25,438 bases of DNA from Desulfobacteraceae bacterium (GCA_003354055.1 PIVQ01000029.1:1-25438), one strand, 5' to 3'; counted from the first letter of the stretch, positions 14,087 through 23,997 are shown. The notes: generated from the sequence alone by a model not told the origin. Program-made: numbers and translations.

Positions 14087-15178
14087 ATGACTAAATTCAC
14101 TCGGAAAAAGATTTTTGAATTTCAGAGCATAGGTTGCCGTTTTTCAATCGGTGGCAAACAGCCCCGATGCGTCCCCGTAGACGGTATCGCCATCATAGTC
14201 GTCATGCTCTTTGTTTTGCTACAACCCAGTGCATTTGCCTACGAAGATCCCCTGGATACCCCTGCTTTGAATTTACCGTCAGCAGCCGTCTATTCACTAC
14301 TGCTGGATCTAAGTCAAATAAACGGTCGTCTTGTGGCTGTTGGTGAACGGGGGCATATTCTGTACTCCAACGACAACGGACTCGAATGGAAACAGGCTGA
14401 TGTACCGGCAATGGCCCATCTGACCGCGCTATCATTTCCCACTCCTGAAAAAGGCTGGGCTGTTGGAAATGATACGGTCATTCTTCACACCAATGACGGG
14501 GGAAAAACCTGGGTTCATCAGTACGATGAACGAAATTCGGATTTTCCCACTCCCCTGTTTGACGTATTGTTTCTGAACGACCGAGAGGGATTTGCCATCG
14601 GCGGCTTCGGCAAATCTCTCCGAACCACAGACGGCGGACAGACCTGGATGGACTGGACATCTCATATTGACAACCCTGACGAATGGCATTTGAACGCCAT
14701 TACCGTAAACAGTGAGGGCGTTATGTTCATAGCAGGAGAGGCCGGATTTGTTTACCGCTCTACAGACCGCGGACACAGCTTCATCCCGCTTGATGTCCCC
14801 CATGATGGCTCTTTACTTGGAATCGTAACGACAAAAGATCCGAACCAGGCCTTTGCCTTTGGAATCGGCGGATATTTATTTACAACCGGTGACGGCGGAA
14901 ACTCCTGGCACTCCATTGATTCAGGCACACAGTCCGGGCTTGCCGGCGGTACCCTGCTGTCCGACGGGTCGGTAATCATTGTGGGAGGGGACGGCATCAT
15001 TTTGAAAACCAAAAGATCAACCTCAAAATTTGTGGCCTACAGACGGCCGGATCGTCTTCCCATGAGTTCGGTCATCCAGTCTCAGACCGGTGATTTTATC
15101 ACCGTGGGGTTTGGGGGAGTAAACCGTATAGAAAAATCCGGCCTCGATGCCCTGATTGAAGCAGGAGGAGCCAAATGA
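14087..15178 (+). CDS. YCF48/Hcf136-type beta-propeller protein, RND-associated
   Basis: A 363-residue protein with a hydrophobic segment (GIAIIVVMLFVLLQPSAFA, about residues 33-51) preceded by a long basic stretch, so it is either exported by signal peptide or membrane-anchored. The mature part is built of propeller repeats with the BNR/YCF48 signature: 'HTNDGGKTW', 'TTDGGQTWMDW', 'STDRGHSF' and 'TTGDGGNSW' at roughly regular spacing, with AVGERG, AVGND, AIGGFG and FGIGGY at blade strands. Members next to RND permeases are thought to be periplasmic partners, but this is not experimentally firm. The start has TTAGGAT nearby. It overlaps the RND gene by ATGA, indicating coupling. Confidence 0.88.
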   Translation: MTKFTRKKIFEFQSIGCRFSIGGKQPRCVPVDGIAIIVVMLFVLLQPSAFAYEDPLDTPALNLPSAAVYSLLLDLSQINGRLVAVGERGHILYSNDNGLEWKQADVPAMAHLTALSFPTPEKGWAVGNDTVILHTNDGGKTWVHQYDERNSDFPTPLFDVLFLNDREGFAIGGFGKSLRTTDGGQTWMDWTSHIDNPDEWHLNAITVNSEGVMFIAGEAGFVYRSTDRGHSFIPLDVPHDGSLLGIVTTKDPNQAFAFGIGGYLFTTGDGGNSWHSIDSGTQSGLAGGTLLSDGSVIIVGGDGIILKTKRSTSKFVAYRRPDRLPMSSVIQSQTGDFITVGFGGVNRIEKSGLDALIEAGGAK

Positions 15179-17607
15179 AAACCAATGTAACCGATTCCCG
15201 GCTGGTGCAGATTGTCGAACGGGCTGTATTCTCCTACCGGCTTTTGCTTTTACTAATATTTTTCCTGACCACTCTTTTTCTAGGGTACAGGGCGGCCTTT
15301 GTCCGGCCGGACACCAACCTGGAAAAAATGGTGCCTCAGGGTCATATCTACATTAAAAATGCCCATGATTTTTTGGCAAAGGCAGATGCCAACGGCAAAA
15401 CTGAGAAAGTAGACGTCCGTATTGGCGTGGCCGTCAACAAAGGGGATATTTTTTCAAAGGATTACCTTACGACCTTAAAAAATATCAGTGACGACGTCTC
15501 TTTGCTTCCCGGTGTTGACACCGGTGCCTTAAAATCCCTGTGGACTCCGGCTGTCAGATGGGATGCCGTAACCAAGGAAGGATTTGACGGAGGACCCATC
15601 ATCGGATCTTTCTATGACGGATCCCCGAGAAGCATTGACAGGGTCAGGGCCAACCTGCTCAAATCCATGCATATCGGTTCCTATGTTTCCAATGATTTCA
15701 AGGCCAGTATGATCACCCTGCCGGTAATTAAAATCGATCCAAAGACAAAGGATGTTCTTGATTTCCAAGTTTTATCCCACGCTTTGGAAAAAATACGCGA
15801 CAAGTACCAGACCGGGAATCTGAATATCTATATCATCGGTGATGTGAAAAAATTTGCCGATCTCACCGACGGATTCACCTCCATAGGTGTCTTCTTTGCC
15901 ATTGCCATCATGATCACTGCGGTCCTTCTCTATTTATACTCACACTGCTTAAAATCCACCATTGCCACTCTGGCCTGCTCCATTGTCGCCGTTGTCTGGC
16001 AATTGGGAATCCTGAACCTGATGGGGTATGGTATCGGGGTCTTTTCCGTACTGGTCCCCTTCCTGGTCTTTGCCATCGGTATCAGCCACGGCGTACAGAT
16101 CATTAACATGATCGTCCATGAATCTGCCCTGGGCAAAACCAGACTTGCGGCCACGCGCATTGCCTTTTGCAATCTGTTCAAACCAGGACTTCTCGCTCTT
16201 TTCAGCGACGGCATCGGATTCGCCACTCTGATGGTCATCAATGTAGGGGTTATCCAGGACCTGGCCATTGCCGCCAGTACCGGTGTGGCAGTCATTATTA
16301 TCACCAACCTGATACTGCTTCCTCTGATCATGTCTTATTTAGGGGTGACCCATGCCTGCATCCGTCATTGTAAAAGGACAAACGGAAAGAAAATCCCAAG
16401 CCTGTTCCAGGGGATTTCGAAGTTTACCGATACAAAACCGGCTCTGGTATTGATCCTTATCGCCCTAGTTATAACAGGTGGCGGCCTCTATTTCAGCCGG
16501 GATCTAAAGATAGGGGATCTGGACAAAGGCGCACCCGAGCTTCGTCCCAATTCCAGATACAACACGGATAACCAGTATATTACCACCCATTTTTCCACCA
16601 GCACTGACGAGATGGATATTTTTGTGGAAACCCCGCCGGGCAAGGCGGACTCCTTTAAGACCACAGACCTTTTAAACCGGTTTGAATGGATCCTTTCAAA
16701 TACGCCTGGTGTCCAGTCGGTAACCTCAGCCGCCAGTACGGCCAAATTCATGCGGTACGGAAACAATGAAGCCAACCTGAAACTGTTTGCCGTACCCAGG
16801 CGCCAGCAACTACTTTCAGCCTATTCATATTGGAACCAGCTTGATGCTGCCAACAGCCTTTCCGCCGTCAAGGTCGAACTGTCCGATCATAAGGAGGAGA
16901 CACTTGTCCATGTGGTCAGAACGGTTGAAGCCTTTGCAGCAGAACATAATGATCCAGATATTAGCTTCAGCCTGGGATATGGAAACGGGGTTTATGAAGC
17001 CGCCACAAACCAGGTCATCTCCGGGGCCCAGTATCTGATGATGGCCTGTGTTTACGGTGTGGTCAGCCTCATGTGTCTGATCACCTTCCGCTCCTGGCGG
17101 CCCATGGTCTGCATCATCCTGCCCCTGGTGATGACCTCGGTGCTCTGCCAGGCGCTGATGGCCCTTCTCAATATCGGCATCAAGGTCGGCACCCTGCCGG
17201 TCATTGCCTTAGGTGTCGGCATTGGCGTGGACTACGGTATCTATATCTACAGCCGCCTGGAATCCTTTCTGGGTCAGGGGCTTCCCCTCAGAAAGGCCTA
17301 TCTTGAAACATTGATGACAACGGGCAAGGCCGTTTGTTTTACCGGACTGACCCTGGCCATCGGGGTTGGTACCTGGATCTTTTCTCCCATAAAATTCCAG
17401 GGGGATATGGGCATCCTGCTCACCTTCATGTTTGTATGGAATATGGTGGGTGCTCTTGTGCTGTTACCGGCATTGGCAAGTTTCCTTGTCGCCCCACAGT
17501 CTAAGAAGGCCCCGGCGGAGCATACTCCCGGCGTCCTATCAGCCGGAGAACCGGAAGACGAACCGCCGCTTACATTTAAGTCGACAGCAGAATCACAGCA
17601 AGCCTAA
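15175..17607 (+). CDS. RND/MMPL-superfamily permease
   Basis: An 810-residue inner-membrane permease with the duplicated RND layout: one N-terminal TM helix ([15 protein letters not shown]), a large periplasmic loop, five TM helices around residues 240-410, a second single TM ([18 protein letters not shown]), another loop and five final TM helices. The MMPL-type motif [15 protein letters not shown] in the first half and [17 protein letters not shown] in the second correspond to the proton-relay TM4/TM10 region. This subgroup (HpnN/MMPL-like) moves lipids or hydrophobic molecules. It is coupled to the propeller gene by ATGA. With the DUF1302 and DUF1329 products it probably forms one trans-envelope system; direction of transport cannot be told from sequence. 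Confidence 0.92.
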   Translation: MKTNVTDSRLVQIVERAVFSYRLLLLLIFFLTTLFLGYRAAFVRPDTNLEKMVPQGHIYIKNAHDFLAKADANGKTEKVDVRIGVAVNKGDIFSKDYLTTLKNISDDVSLLPGVDTGALKSLWTPAVRWDAVTKEGFDGGPIIGSFYDGSPRSIDRVRANLLKSMHIGSYVSNDFKASMITLPVIKIDPKTKDVLDFQVLSHALEKIRDKYQTGNLNIYIIGDVKKFADLTDGFTSIGVFFAIAIMITAVLLYLYSHCLKSTIATLACSIVAVVWQLGILNLMGYGIGVFSVLVPFLVFAIGISHGVQIINMIVHESALGKTRLAATRIAFCNLFKPGLLALFSDGIGFATLMVINVGVIQDLAIAASTGVAVIIITNLILLPLIMSYLGVTHACIRHCKRTNGKKIPSLFQGISKFTDTKPALVLILIALVITGGGLYFSRDLKIGDLDKGAPELRPNSRYNTDNQYITTHFSTSTDEMDIFVETPPGKADSFKTTDLLNRFEWILSNTPGVQSVTSAASTAKFMRYGNNEANLKLFAVPRRQQLLSAYSYWNQLDAANSLSAVKVELSDHKEETLVHVVRTVEAFAAEHNDPDISFSLGYGNGVYEAATNQVISGAQYLMMACVYGVVSLMCLITFRSWRPMVCIILPLVMTSVLCQALMALLNIGIKVGTLPVIALGVGIGVDYGIYIYSRLESFLGQGLPLRKAYLETLMTTGKAVCFTGLTLAIGVGTWIFSPIKFQGDMGILLTFMFVWNMVGALVLLPALASFLVAPQSKKAPAEHTPGVLSAGEPEDEPPLTFKSTAESQQA

Positions 17608-17635
17608 AGCCAGAAAGGAACAGGAGACGCTTATT

Positions 17636-19747
17636 ATGAAACTTCTTTTTACCCCGATTATCGGTTTGATGAACCGGTTGAAATATGCATATAAATTCGG
17701 TTTTATAAGCGTCTTTTTCCTGATTCCCATTGTCATTTTAAGTTTTGGACTTTTTTCCAGGGTTTCCCTGGTCATTGACACGGCCGAACATGAACAGCAG
17801 GGACTTGTGATCATTAAAAAGATGTTCAACCTTCACCGGCACACTGCCGAATTCAGGGATATCATCCAGACATACAGTGTTCAGCAACCGGCCAAGTCCG
17901 TTGAGGAGGGCAACAGAATACGGGCAAAACTCCTTGATGAGACCGACAAACTGCTGGACCTTAAATTTTCCTTTGATACCTCGGACAAACTCAAGGACCA
18001 GCTGCGCCGGTTCAGCGATGAATTACGTTCCCTGGAAATAAACCCGTCCAATGACCTCAAGGCGAACTTTGCCATGTTTAACGCCTATGTCCTCAAATCC
18101 CTGCAGATGATCCAGTCTACGGCAAGCTTAAGTTATCTGGCAATGGATCCCGAGGTCGGCAATCTCTACCTGATTAAAGCCCTGCTCGAGTATATCCCTT
18201 CTGTAACACAAATCCTGGGTGAGGCCAGAGCCCAGGGTAGCTTCGGACTGAACAGTGAGCATCTGGACTCAAGAACCTATGACCTGCTCAGTGATACGTA
18301 TGACAAGCTTGCGACCGCTCCCGGGAATCTATCCAAGGAATTTGACATATTGCTCAGCCATAATAATGAATTATCAAAGTCCCTGTCTCCTTTGACAGAA
18401 ACCCTGATCCGGGACTTGTCTGATGTGAGCCTCTACATTCAAACCCACCTGATCGACGCCATGACCATTGAGCTTGCACCGATGGTCTATTTTGAACACT
18501 TGAGTCAAAAAATGGAAGGCACAACGGTGCTATCGAATATGGTGATCGAAATCATTCACCAGAGCTTGGCACAGCGGATCTCAGAGGAAAAAAGAAAATT
18601 AGGGGTTCTGTTCGGTGGATTGGGCATCCTGATGCTGTTGATCTTCTATCTTTATATGGGAATGTTCTTGTCCATTAAAGAAACCATCAGAATATTCTCA
18701 ACATCTGCCCATAAGATTGCCCAGGGCGACCTGACCATTGCCATTGACCTTGATAACCGGGATGAAATGGCGGTTTTATCCAAGGCCTTTGAACAGATGA
18801 CCCGGAAAATGAGGAAGTTGATCCTCCTGATCCAGGAAAACGCCTATCAGGTGGCCGAAGAGGCCGGGCAGTCGAATCAAGACCAAGGGGAAGATCACCC
18901 TCCTTTGTCCACCGGTTTGTTCAAGCTCTCCATTGAGATGTCAGAGGGTGCCCAGGTCATGACCCGAAAATCAACATCTGTGGCAAATTCTGCAGAGGCG
19001 TTAAATACCAATATGACCAGTATGACCCGGATCGTCGACGACTCGGCCAACAACCTTAGCATGGTGGCCGCAGCAGTGGAAGAGATGACGGCCACCGTGG
19101 GGGAAATTGCCAAAAGTTCGGCAAATGCCAGCACCATCACAGGAGAAGCCGTTTCAAAAGCTCTTGAAACCACGGAACAGGTGACCTGGCTAGGAAAGGC
19201 AGCACAAGAGGTCGGAAAAGTCACCGAAGTCATTACAGAGATATCCGAAAAAACCAACCTGCTGGCCCTAAACGCCACGATTGAAGCGGCAAGGGCCGGT
19301 GAGGCCGGAAAAGGTTTTGCCGTTGTGGCCAATGAAATCAAAGAGCTGGCCAAACAGACGGCCCAGGCCACCAAGGAGATCAAAAAAGAGATTACCGATA
19401 TCAGGGGCTCCACCAGTGGTACGGTATCGGCCATTGAAGAGATTACCAAGGTGATCAATCATGTTAACGAACTTGTGGTCAGCATTGCTGCGGCGGTGGA
19501 AGAACAGGCAGCCACCACCCAGGAGATCTCAGGAAAAATCGAATATGTCTCCCGGGGTATGGGGGATGTCAATGATAAGGTCACAGGCTGTACCGGCGTA
19601 ACCGGAGAAATCTCCCGGGACATCTCTGAGGTGAGCCATTTTTCCGAAAAGATCACTTCAGCCAGTTCAGATATCAAATCCAGTTCAGAACAACTATCCA
19701 CATTGGCAGTCCAGTTAAAAGAGATTGTGGCTGTTTTTACGGCCTGA
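17636..19747 (+). CDS. Methyl-accepting chemotaxis protein
   Basis: A 703-residue chemoreceptor. TM1 is at about 21-42, the helical periplasmic sensor at 43-320, TM2 at about 324-347, HAMP at about 348-400 and the cytoplasmic signalling domain after it. The hairpin tip, with [19 protein letters not shown] and [13 protein letters not shown], is canonical for CheA/CheW contact. There is no C-terminal CheR/CheB-docking pentapeptide. The sensor is almost all alpha-helical (four-helix-bundle style) with no recognisable PAS or Cache features. The reading frame stays open to 17432, but ATG 17636 has AGGAG 9 bases upstream and follows the RND stop at 17607, so it is chosen. Location in the sigma-54 operon suggests taxis toward the substrate that the locus handles. 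Confidence 0.94.
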   Translation: MKLLFTPIIGLMNRLKYAYKFGFISVFFLIPIVILSFGLFSRVSLVIDTAEHEQQGLVIIKKMFNLHRHTAEFRDIIQTYSVQQPAKSVEEGNRIRAKLLDETDKLLDLKFSFDTSDKLKDQLRRFSDELRSLEINPSNDLKANFAMFNAYVLKSLQMIQSTASLSYLAMDPEVGNLYLIKALLEYIPSVTQILGEARAQGSFGLNSEHLDSRTYDLLSDTYDKLATAPGNLSKEFDILLSHNNELSKSLSPLTETLIRDLSDVSLYIQTHLIDAMTIELAPMVYFEHLSQKMEGTTVLSNMVIEIIHQSLAQRISEEKRKLGVLFGGLGILMLLIFYLYMGMFLSIKETIRIFSTSAHKIAQGDLTIAIDLDNRDEMAVLSKAFEQMTRKMRKLILLIQENAYQVAEEAGQSNQDQGEDHPPLSTGLFKLSIEMSEGAQVMTRKSTSVANSAEALNTNMTSMTRIVDDSANNLSMVAAAVEEMTATVGEIAKSSANASTITGEAVSKALETTEQVTWLGKAAQEVGKVTEVITEISEKTNLLALNATIEAARAGEAGKGFAVVANEIKELAKQTAQATKEIKKEITDIRGSTSGTVSAIEEITKVINHVNELVVSIAAAVEEQAATTQEISGKIEYVSRGMGDVNDKVTGCTGVTGEISRDISEVSHFSEKITSASSDIKSSSEQLSTLAVQLKEIVAVFTA

Positions 19748-19777
19748 TTCGTAACCGTTTATAAAGAGGATGTTAAT

Positions 19778-20974
19778 ATGATGTATTCAGAGGAGTCGTT
19801 ACCGGAAAAAAAGGATATCAACCATCCAAGATCCATTGCCATGCTGGTCTGGGTTATCACGGTGGCCTATCTGTTTATGCTGTTTATGCCGGGACTTCTG
19901 GGCGGTTTTGTAGACCAGGCCGGGTTTACTGAAACCCAGGCCGGCTATCTTTGTTCCATGAACCTGTTCGGCATGATGATAGGCGCTTTGATTGCCGTTG
20001 GGCTGGTACAGAAGGCAAATCTGCGTTCCGTCCTGCTCGGTGCAGGCACTCTCATGCTGGTTACGGAAATAGTCTCCGGGTCTACCCAGGGGTTTACCCC
20101 GCTGATGGTCATTCGTTTTTTTAACGGTATCAGCCTGGGAATAGCCAGCGGTATGGCAGGGCCCGGGGTATCAAGCCTGAGGAATCCTGACCAGGCAGTT
20201 GCCATTGCCTGCATGCTCCAATATTTCCTGGCAGCGGTCGGACTGACCGTACTGCCGTATCTTTATACCGGATTCGGTATGGGCGGCGCATTTTACCTTT
20301 TGGCAGGATTTGCTCTTACCATTATCCTTTTGATCAAATGGTTTCCGGTTCCAGTTAATGTTGAACCAAAAACTAAGCAAACCTGTGAGCGCCCTTCCCT
20401 GTTCAGCCTCCCCATTATTCTCTCCCTGACCGCTCTTTTAATTTTTTATATCGCCAACAGTTCCCTCTGGGCCTATCTGGACCGTATCGGTGTGGCAGCC
20501 GGCATTCCTGTGGAAACCGTGGGATTCAACCTGAGCGTCAGCATGCTGGCCGCCATTGTCACCGGTATCCTTGCGGTTGTAATAAACGTTCGCCTTGGCC
20601 GTGCTTTTCCTCTCGCTCTTGGATTTGTGGGAATGATTGCGGGGTCGGCACTGCTGGTAAACACCCCGGACAGCACAACATTCTTAATCGCGGCATCCAT
20701 GTTTAACGGATCATGGATGTTTGTTCTGACCTATTTTATCGGTTTTCTTGCCGTGCTTGACCCTTTAGGCCGCCTGGTGGTTCTTTCCAATTTCGCCATG
20801 GCAGCAGGCCTGGCCGTTGGACCCGGGTTAGGTGGCATCATGATAAAAGAGGGTACCTATACTGTCCTGCTTTTCATGTCTATCAGCGGATTTACCCTGG
20901 CATTGATAATGGTCATCACAGCCATATGGATGTCCGGCCGTAAACCCTTGCCCGAAGAGATTACAAGCCACTAA
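19778..20974 (+). CDS. MFS transporter
   Basis: A 398-residue integral membrane protein with about 12 hydrophobic segments in two halves separated by a polar loop (VEPKTKQTCERPS, around residues 195-210). It has MFS character (FNGISLGIASGMAGPG in TM5, GLVQKANLRSVLLG in the loop 2-3 position) but no clear subfamily signature. An AGAGGA site lies 7 bases before the first of two tandem ATG codons. It is the last gene of the second operon, 30 bases after the chemoreceptor. It could carry the polar substrate or a breakdown product across the inner membrane; specificity is unknown. Confidence 0.88.
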   Translation: MMYSEESLPEKKDINHPRSIAMLVWVITVAYLFMLFMPGLLGGFVDQAGFTETQAGYLCSMNLFGMMIGALIAVGLVQKANLRSVLLGAGTLMLVTEIVSGSTQGFTPLMVIRFFNGISLGIASGMAGPGVSSLRNPDQAVAIACMLQYFLAAVGLTVLPYLYTGFGMGGAFYLLAGFALTIILLIKWFPVPVNVEPKTKQTCERPSLFSLPIILSLTALLIFYIANSSLWAYLDRIGVAAGIPVETVGFNLSVSMLAAIVTGILAVVINVRLGRAFPLALGFVGMIAGSALLVNTPDSTTFLIAASMFNGSWMFVLTYFIGFLAVLDPLGRLVVLSNFAMAAGLAVGPGLGGIMIKEGTYTVLLFMSISGFTLALIMVITAIWMSGRKPLPEEITSH

Positions 20975-21009
20975 AACCAATCAAAGGGGAATATCAAGAC
21001 AATGAATTT

Positions 21010-21028
21010 CGAATACAATCGATATTCG
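21010..21028. repeat. Inverted repeat upstream of the serine hydrolase
   Basis: CGAATA / TATTCG (21010-21015 and 21023-21028) with a 7-base spacer, just upstream of the candidate promoter. It may be an additional operator. Confidence 0.4.
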
Positions 21029-21041
21029 TCACAAAATTATA

Positions 21042-21071
21042 TTGCGATTGAGTGAATCAATCGAGTATACA
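21042..21071 (+). promoter_or_regulatory. Candidate sigma-70 promoter with internal operator palindrome
   Basis: TTGCGA (21042-21047) and TATACA (21066-21071) are separated by 18 bases. The spacer region contains the perfect inverted repeat CGATTGA-gtgaa-TCAATCG (21045-21063), a layout typical of a repressor operator. Confidence 0.5.
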
Positions 21072-21119
21072 AAAAGCAGATGGTAAAGTGATTTAACGCA
21101 TATTCAAAAAAGGAAAAAA

Positions 21120-22406
21120 ATGAAATTTTTAATCATTTCAGTATCAGTTATGTTATTATTGACGCTAACGTCTCATGCTGCCACCTACCAGCAGGTAGAT
21201 GAGGCGTTTATAAAGCAGGCGGAGGCACTTGGCGTGAGCCAATCGGTATGGGATCAGCCTGAGTACGCAGCGATGAGTTTTCCAAATGCCTATAAATTCA
21301 CAGCACATTACCGGATAAGCCGGGGGCTTCTTGGTTCCGGAGAATCAGTGCTCACTCCCCAGGAATGGACTCTGACAAACTCTCTGGATTTGAAAAAACT
21401 GAAAGGAATGGATGCGGATGGAGAGCATGATCTGGTGACCCTGTTACGAGACAGATTGAAAAACCATTCACTGGTTGTGCTTAAAGGTAACAAACTCGTT
21501 TATCAGCATTTTTTCAATGGTATGGACGAGAATTCCACTCATCTGGATATGTCGGTAACCAAATCATTTACGGCAACACTTGCAGCAATCGCTGTCAGTG
21601 AAGGCAAGCTGGATATGTCAAAAAAAGTTGAGGAGTACCTGCCGGAAATGAAAGGAACTGCATTTGAGGGTGTATCCGTTCAGGTAGTAGCCGATATGCG
21701 TTCCGGTCTGGATATACCGACGCCAAAATTTTTATCTTGGGATCCTCGTTTAACCCAATCCCAAAACTGGCATGGTGAAAATGATTCAGGCCTTCATGGT
21801 GTGAAAGAGTATATAAAACTGATAAAAAATCGAAAATACCCTATTGGTGAAGTGTATCAATATCAGGATCCGAATACAGAAGTACTCGGCATGATTATCG
21901 AAAAAGCAACGGGTATAAAATTAGCCGATTATCTTGAAACTAAAATCTGGAAGCAGGTAGGTGCTGAAAATGATGCATTCTGGATGTCTGGCCCTGATGG
22001 CTTTGTTGTCGCTTCTGGTGGTTTAAATATGAGCACACGAGATCTGGCACGAATAGGACAGGTTATACTGAATGATGGAAAAAACTATGTAGGAGAGCAG
22101 ATTCTTCCAAAATCGTTTCTGGATGCCATTTGGGATGGAAACGATGCAGTAAGAAAAGCCTGGAAATCGGGTAAAGAATCAGCATTGGCTCCAGACGGAT
22201 GGTATAAAGATCAGTACCGGATTCTAAACATTGAAGGACATAAGCTTTTGTTTATGGTTGGTATTCACGGTCAGATACTGGCCATGGAGAGAAACAGCGG
22301 TGTTGTGATTGCAATGAACGGCGGCTATCCGCAAACCGAAACACCCAGAATGGCAAACCTAATTTTTTATCAGATTATTCCTGCGATATTGGATGAGTTG
22401 AAATAA
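21120..22406 (+). CDS. Exported serine hydrolase of the class C beta-lactamase / NylB fold
   Basis: A 428-residue protein with a signal peptide (LIISVSVMLLLTLTSHA, cleavage near residue 20). The penicillin-recognising-fold active site is Ser145-Val-Thr-Lys148, and Tyr248 in YQYQDPNTEVLG is the likely tyrosine base. The 'PNTEVLGMIIEKATG' context resembles 6-aminohexanoate-dimer hydrolases (NylB) and related esterases/amidases more than true beta-lactamases. It should act in the periplasm. The gene looks visibly richer in A+T than the genes before it, has its own promoter and an intrinsic terminator, and so appears to be a monocistronic unit, perhaps acquired separately. AAGGA precedes the ATG. 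The substrate (amide, ester or peptide) cannot be decided. Confidence 0.88.
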   Translation: MKFLIISVSVMLLLTLTSHAATYQQVDEAFIKQAEALGVSQSVWDQPEYAAMSFPNAYKFTAHYRISRGLLGSGESVLTPQEWTLTNSLDLKKLKGMDADGEHDLVTLLRDRLKNHSLVVLKGNKLVYQHFFNGMDENSTHLDMSVTKSFTATLAAIAVSEGKLDMSKKVEEYLPEMKGTAFEGVSVQVVADMRSGLDIPTPKFLSWDPRLTQSQNWHGENDSGLHGVKEYIKLIKNRKYPIGEVYQYQDPNTEVLGMIIEKATGIKLADYLETKIWKQVGAENDAFWMSGPDGFVVASGGLNMSTRDLARIGQVILNDGKNYVGEQILPKSFLDAIWDGNDAVRKAWKSGKESALAPDGWYKDQYRILNIEGHKLLFMVGIHGQILAMERNSGVVIAMNGGYPQTETPRMANLIFYQIIPAILDELK

Positions 22407-22431
22407 ATCCAACAAAACAATCAACACAAAC

Positions 22432-22467
22432 CCTCAAAAGCACTGTCATACTTTTGAGGTTTTTTTT
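22432..22467 (+). terminator. Rho-independent terminator
   Basis: CCTCAAAAG / CTTTTGAGG (22432-22440 and 22451-22459) with a 10-base loop is followed directly by eight T. It lies 26 bases after the serine hydrolase stop. Confidence 0.92.
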
Positions 22468-22561
22468 ATTGGAAACAATATTTTAACACTGTGTACTCAT
22501 ATAAAATTATGAAAATCGAATAAAATAAGCGCGTATTTATAGGAAAAGTGTAATAGTTGTT

Positions 22562-23302
22562 ATGGTATTTACAAAAACATTCCTGATCGTCCTCACCCTA
22601 CTTACCGTCGTATGTACCCGGCCATCCTCTGCAGGGAGCACATCAGAAGAAATCGGAGATGCCCTGCAATACCTTTTACCGGCTGCCGGGCTTGCAGGCA
22701 CCTTTGTGGCGGATGACCAGGAGGGCAGATCTCAGTGGGCAAAAAGCGTGGGGTCTTCCGTGGCCATGACCACGGCACTGAAAGGTATATACGGGAAAAT
22801 GAGGCCGGGAAACGACTCGCTGACCTCCTTTCCTTCCGGGCACACCACAGCAGCCTTTGCCGGAGCGGGCTTTATTGATGCACGTTACGGTCATGCCTGG
22901 GGAAGCCTTGCATACGCCGGTGCTGCATTTACCGGATATAGCCGGATCAATGCTGACAAACATTTTACAGATGATGTCCTTGCCGGAGCCAGTATAGGGT
23001 TATTCAACACCTGGTACTGGGTTACGCCCTATGAATCACCTGTATCGATTATGCCCCTTTCCGTAGAAAACGGTATGGGCGTTATGGTTAATCTAACAGA
23101 TCCGGATTATCTGGTAAAAGAAGATGGGAAGGCAAATCATCGTCCTGAAAAATTCAGATATGCAGTGAATTTTCTCTCTTCTTTTCTATTGAAAAATCAA
23201 ATTTCATCACCTGGGTCCAATGGAACAGTATTTGATCTGAATGATTTCAATAAAAAAAATGATCCCGTGGTACTGCCCAAGCCGTATTTGACTGGTTTAT
23301 AG
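22562..23302 (+). CDS. PAP2-family phosphatase, exported
   Basis: A 246-residue protein with a short signal or anchor (LIVLTLLTVVCTRPSSAG) and the three PAP2 phosphatase motifs: K74-x6-RP (KGIYGKMRP), FPSGHTTA (SGH at 92-94) and SRINADKHFTDD (SR-x5-H-x3-D, with H134 and D138). The family removes phosphate from lipid phosphates or other phosphoesters; here the active site would face the periplasm. The roughly 90 residues after the PAP2 core (from SPVSIMPLSVENGMGV) look like the first strands of a beta-barrel. The ORF stops at TAG, which overlaps the GTG of the next ORF. The start ATG has no good Shine-Dalgarno. A single fused gene broken by a frameshift is possible. Confidence 0.82.
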   Translation: MVFTKTFLIVLTLLTVVCTRPSSAGSTSEEIGDALQYLLPAAGLAGTFVADDQEGRSQWAKSVGSSVAMTTALKGIYGKMRPGNDSLTSFPSGHTTAAFAGAGFIDARYGHAWGSLAYAGAAFTGYSRINADKHFTDDVLAGASIGLFNTWYWVTPYESPVSIMPLSVENGMGVMVNLTDPDYLVKEDGKANHRPEKFRYAVNFLSSFLLKNQISSPGSNGTVFDLNDFNKKNDPVVLPKPYLTGL

Positions 23303-23838
23303 TGGAACAGCACAGCGTTTCCCTTAAGTTCTGGCCCTTTGAATACCGGGATTCAGGCAGTTTCAGCAGGGATGTAAATTTTAACGGCTTTGTTTTTCCG
23401 GCAAACAGGGCGGTCAACTCGGTTTATCGAAATTACAGGGCAGACCTCATGTATACCTATGATCTTTTACCCAAAAAAGACAGATGGATACTGGAGGCAG
23501 GCGCCGGGATTTCAGGCCAGTGGACTCATATCGAACTTGCAACCGACGCCGGGGACATATATACCGAAGTAGAGGAAACGATTATCCTGCCATTAGCAGG
23601 TTTGACCGGCGGATACAGGCTTAATGAAAACTGGCTGATTAAAACCGGTGGTATAGGCATGTATTTTAATTCAAACCAATATCTGGAAGGCTATTTAGAA
23701 ACCCGATATGCCTTTGGCAGGCGCTGGGATCTTCGCCTGGGGACTAAATATTCTGCCAGGGACATTGAAACCTCGGATTTAAAGGAAGACTCAGAGCATG
23801 GATCTTTTTATTTTTCCGTAAGCCATAAATTTTTTTGA
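23302..23838 (+). CDS. Outer-membrane beta-barrel protein, possible C-terminal part of a PAP2-barrel fusion
   Basis: A 178-residue ORF starting with GTG that overlaps the PAP2 stop by one base (TAGTG). It has amphipathic strands (SVSLKFWPFEYR, ADLMYTYDLL, WILEAGAGISGQW, YLETRYAFGRRWDLRLGTKYSA) and ends in FYFSVSHKFF, a typical BAM-recognised terminal strand with Phe. No signal peptide of its own is seen, which is odd for an outer-membrane protein and favours continuation from the PAP2 ORF. Its frame is open upstream only from 23263 (a TGA sits at 23260). Either it is translated by coupling and secreted as part of a fusion after frameshift, or the gene is broken. Confidence 0.6.
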   Translation: MEQHSVSLKFWPFEYRDSGSFSRDVNFNGFVFPANRAVNSVYRNYRADLMYTYDLLPKKDRWILEAGAGISGQWTHIELATDAGDIYTEVEETIILPLAGLTGGYRLNENWLIKTGGIGMYFNSNQYLEGYLETRYAFGRRWDLRLGTKYSARDIETSDLKEDSEHGSFYFSVSHKFF

Positions 23839-23846
23839 TGGCATAA

Positions 23847-23924
23847 GGCGTGACATCAAATTAAAAAACGTCCAGGCAAAAGAGACTATCCTAAACGGAT
23901 AGCTGTCTTTGGAAATGTCACGCC
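23847..23924 (+). ncRNA. Structured intergenic element with nested hairpins
   Basis: A perfect 10-bp inverted repeat, GGCGTGACAT / ATGTCACGCC (23847-23856 and 23915-23924), encloses a second hairpin CTATCC / GGATAG (23886-23891 and 23897-23902) with a 5-base loop. It occupies most of the 159-base gap before the C45 gene. It could be a leader RNA element or a pair of operators; I recognise no known riboswitch. Confidence 0.4.
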
Positions 23925-23997
23925 AATTACCTGAGCGGTTTATCTTTGATACGCCGCATAACCCGAATTTGATAAACAATAAACACAGAGGTACCCT

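Noticed and set aside
13441..14100. 219-codon minus-strand ORF
   Set aside because: Mostly antisense to the conserved DUF1329 gene and runs through the hairpin region; no family features.
17432..17635. In-frame N-terminal extension of the chemoreceptor
   Set aside because: It overlaps the end of the RND gene in another frame, has no ribosome site, and encodes an Arg/His-rich stretch unlike a receptor N-terminus; ATG 17636 has a good AGGAG.
18895..19458. 187-codon minus-strand ORF
   Set aside because: It is antisense to the conserved signalling domain of the chemoreceptor; its Ala/Ser/Val-rich product mirrors the codon bias of the true gene.
23252..23259. Run of eight A as the frameshift point between the PAP2 and barrel ORFs
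   Set aside because: The barrel frame has a TGA at 23260 directly after the run, so slippage there would terminate; any shift must lie at or after 23263.
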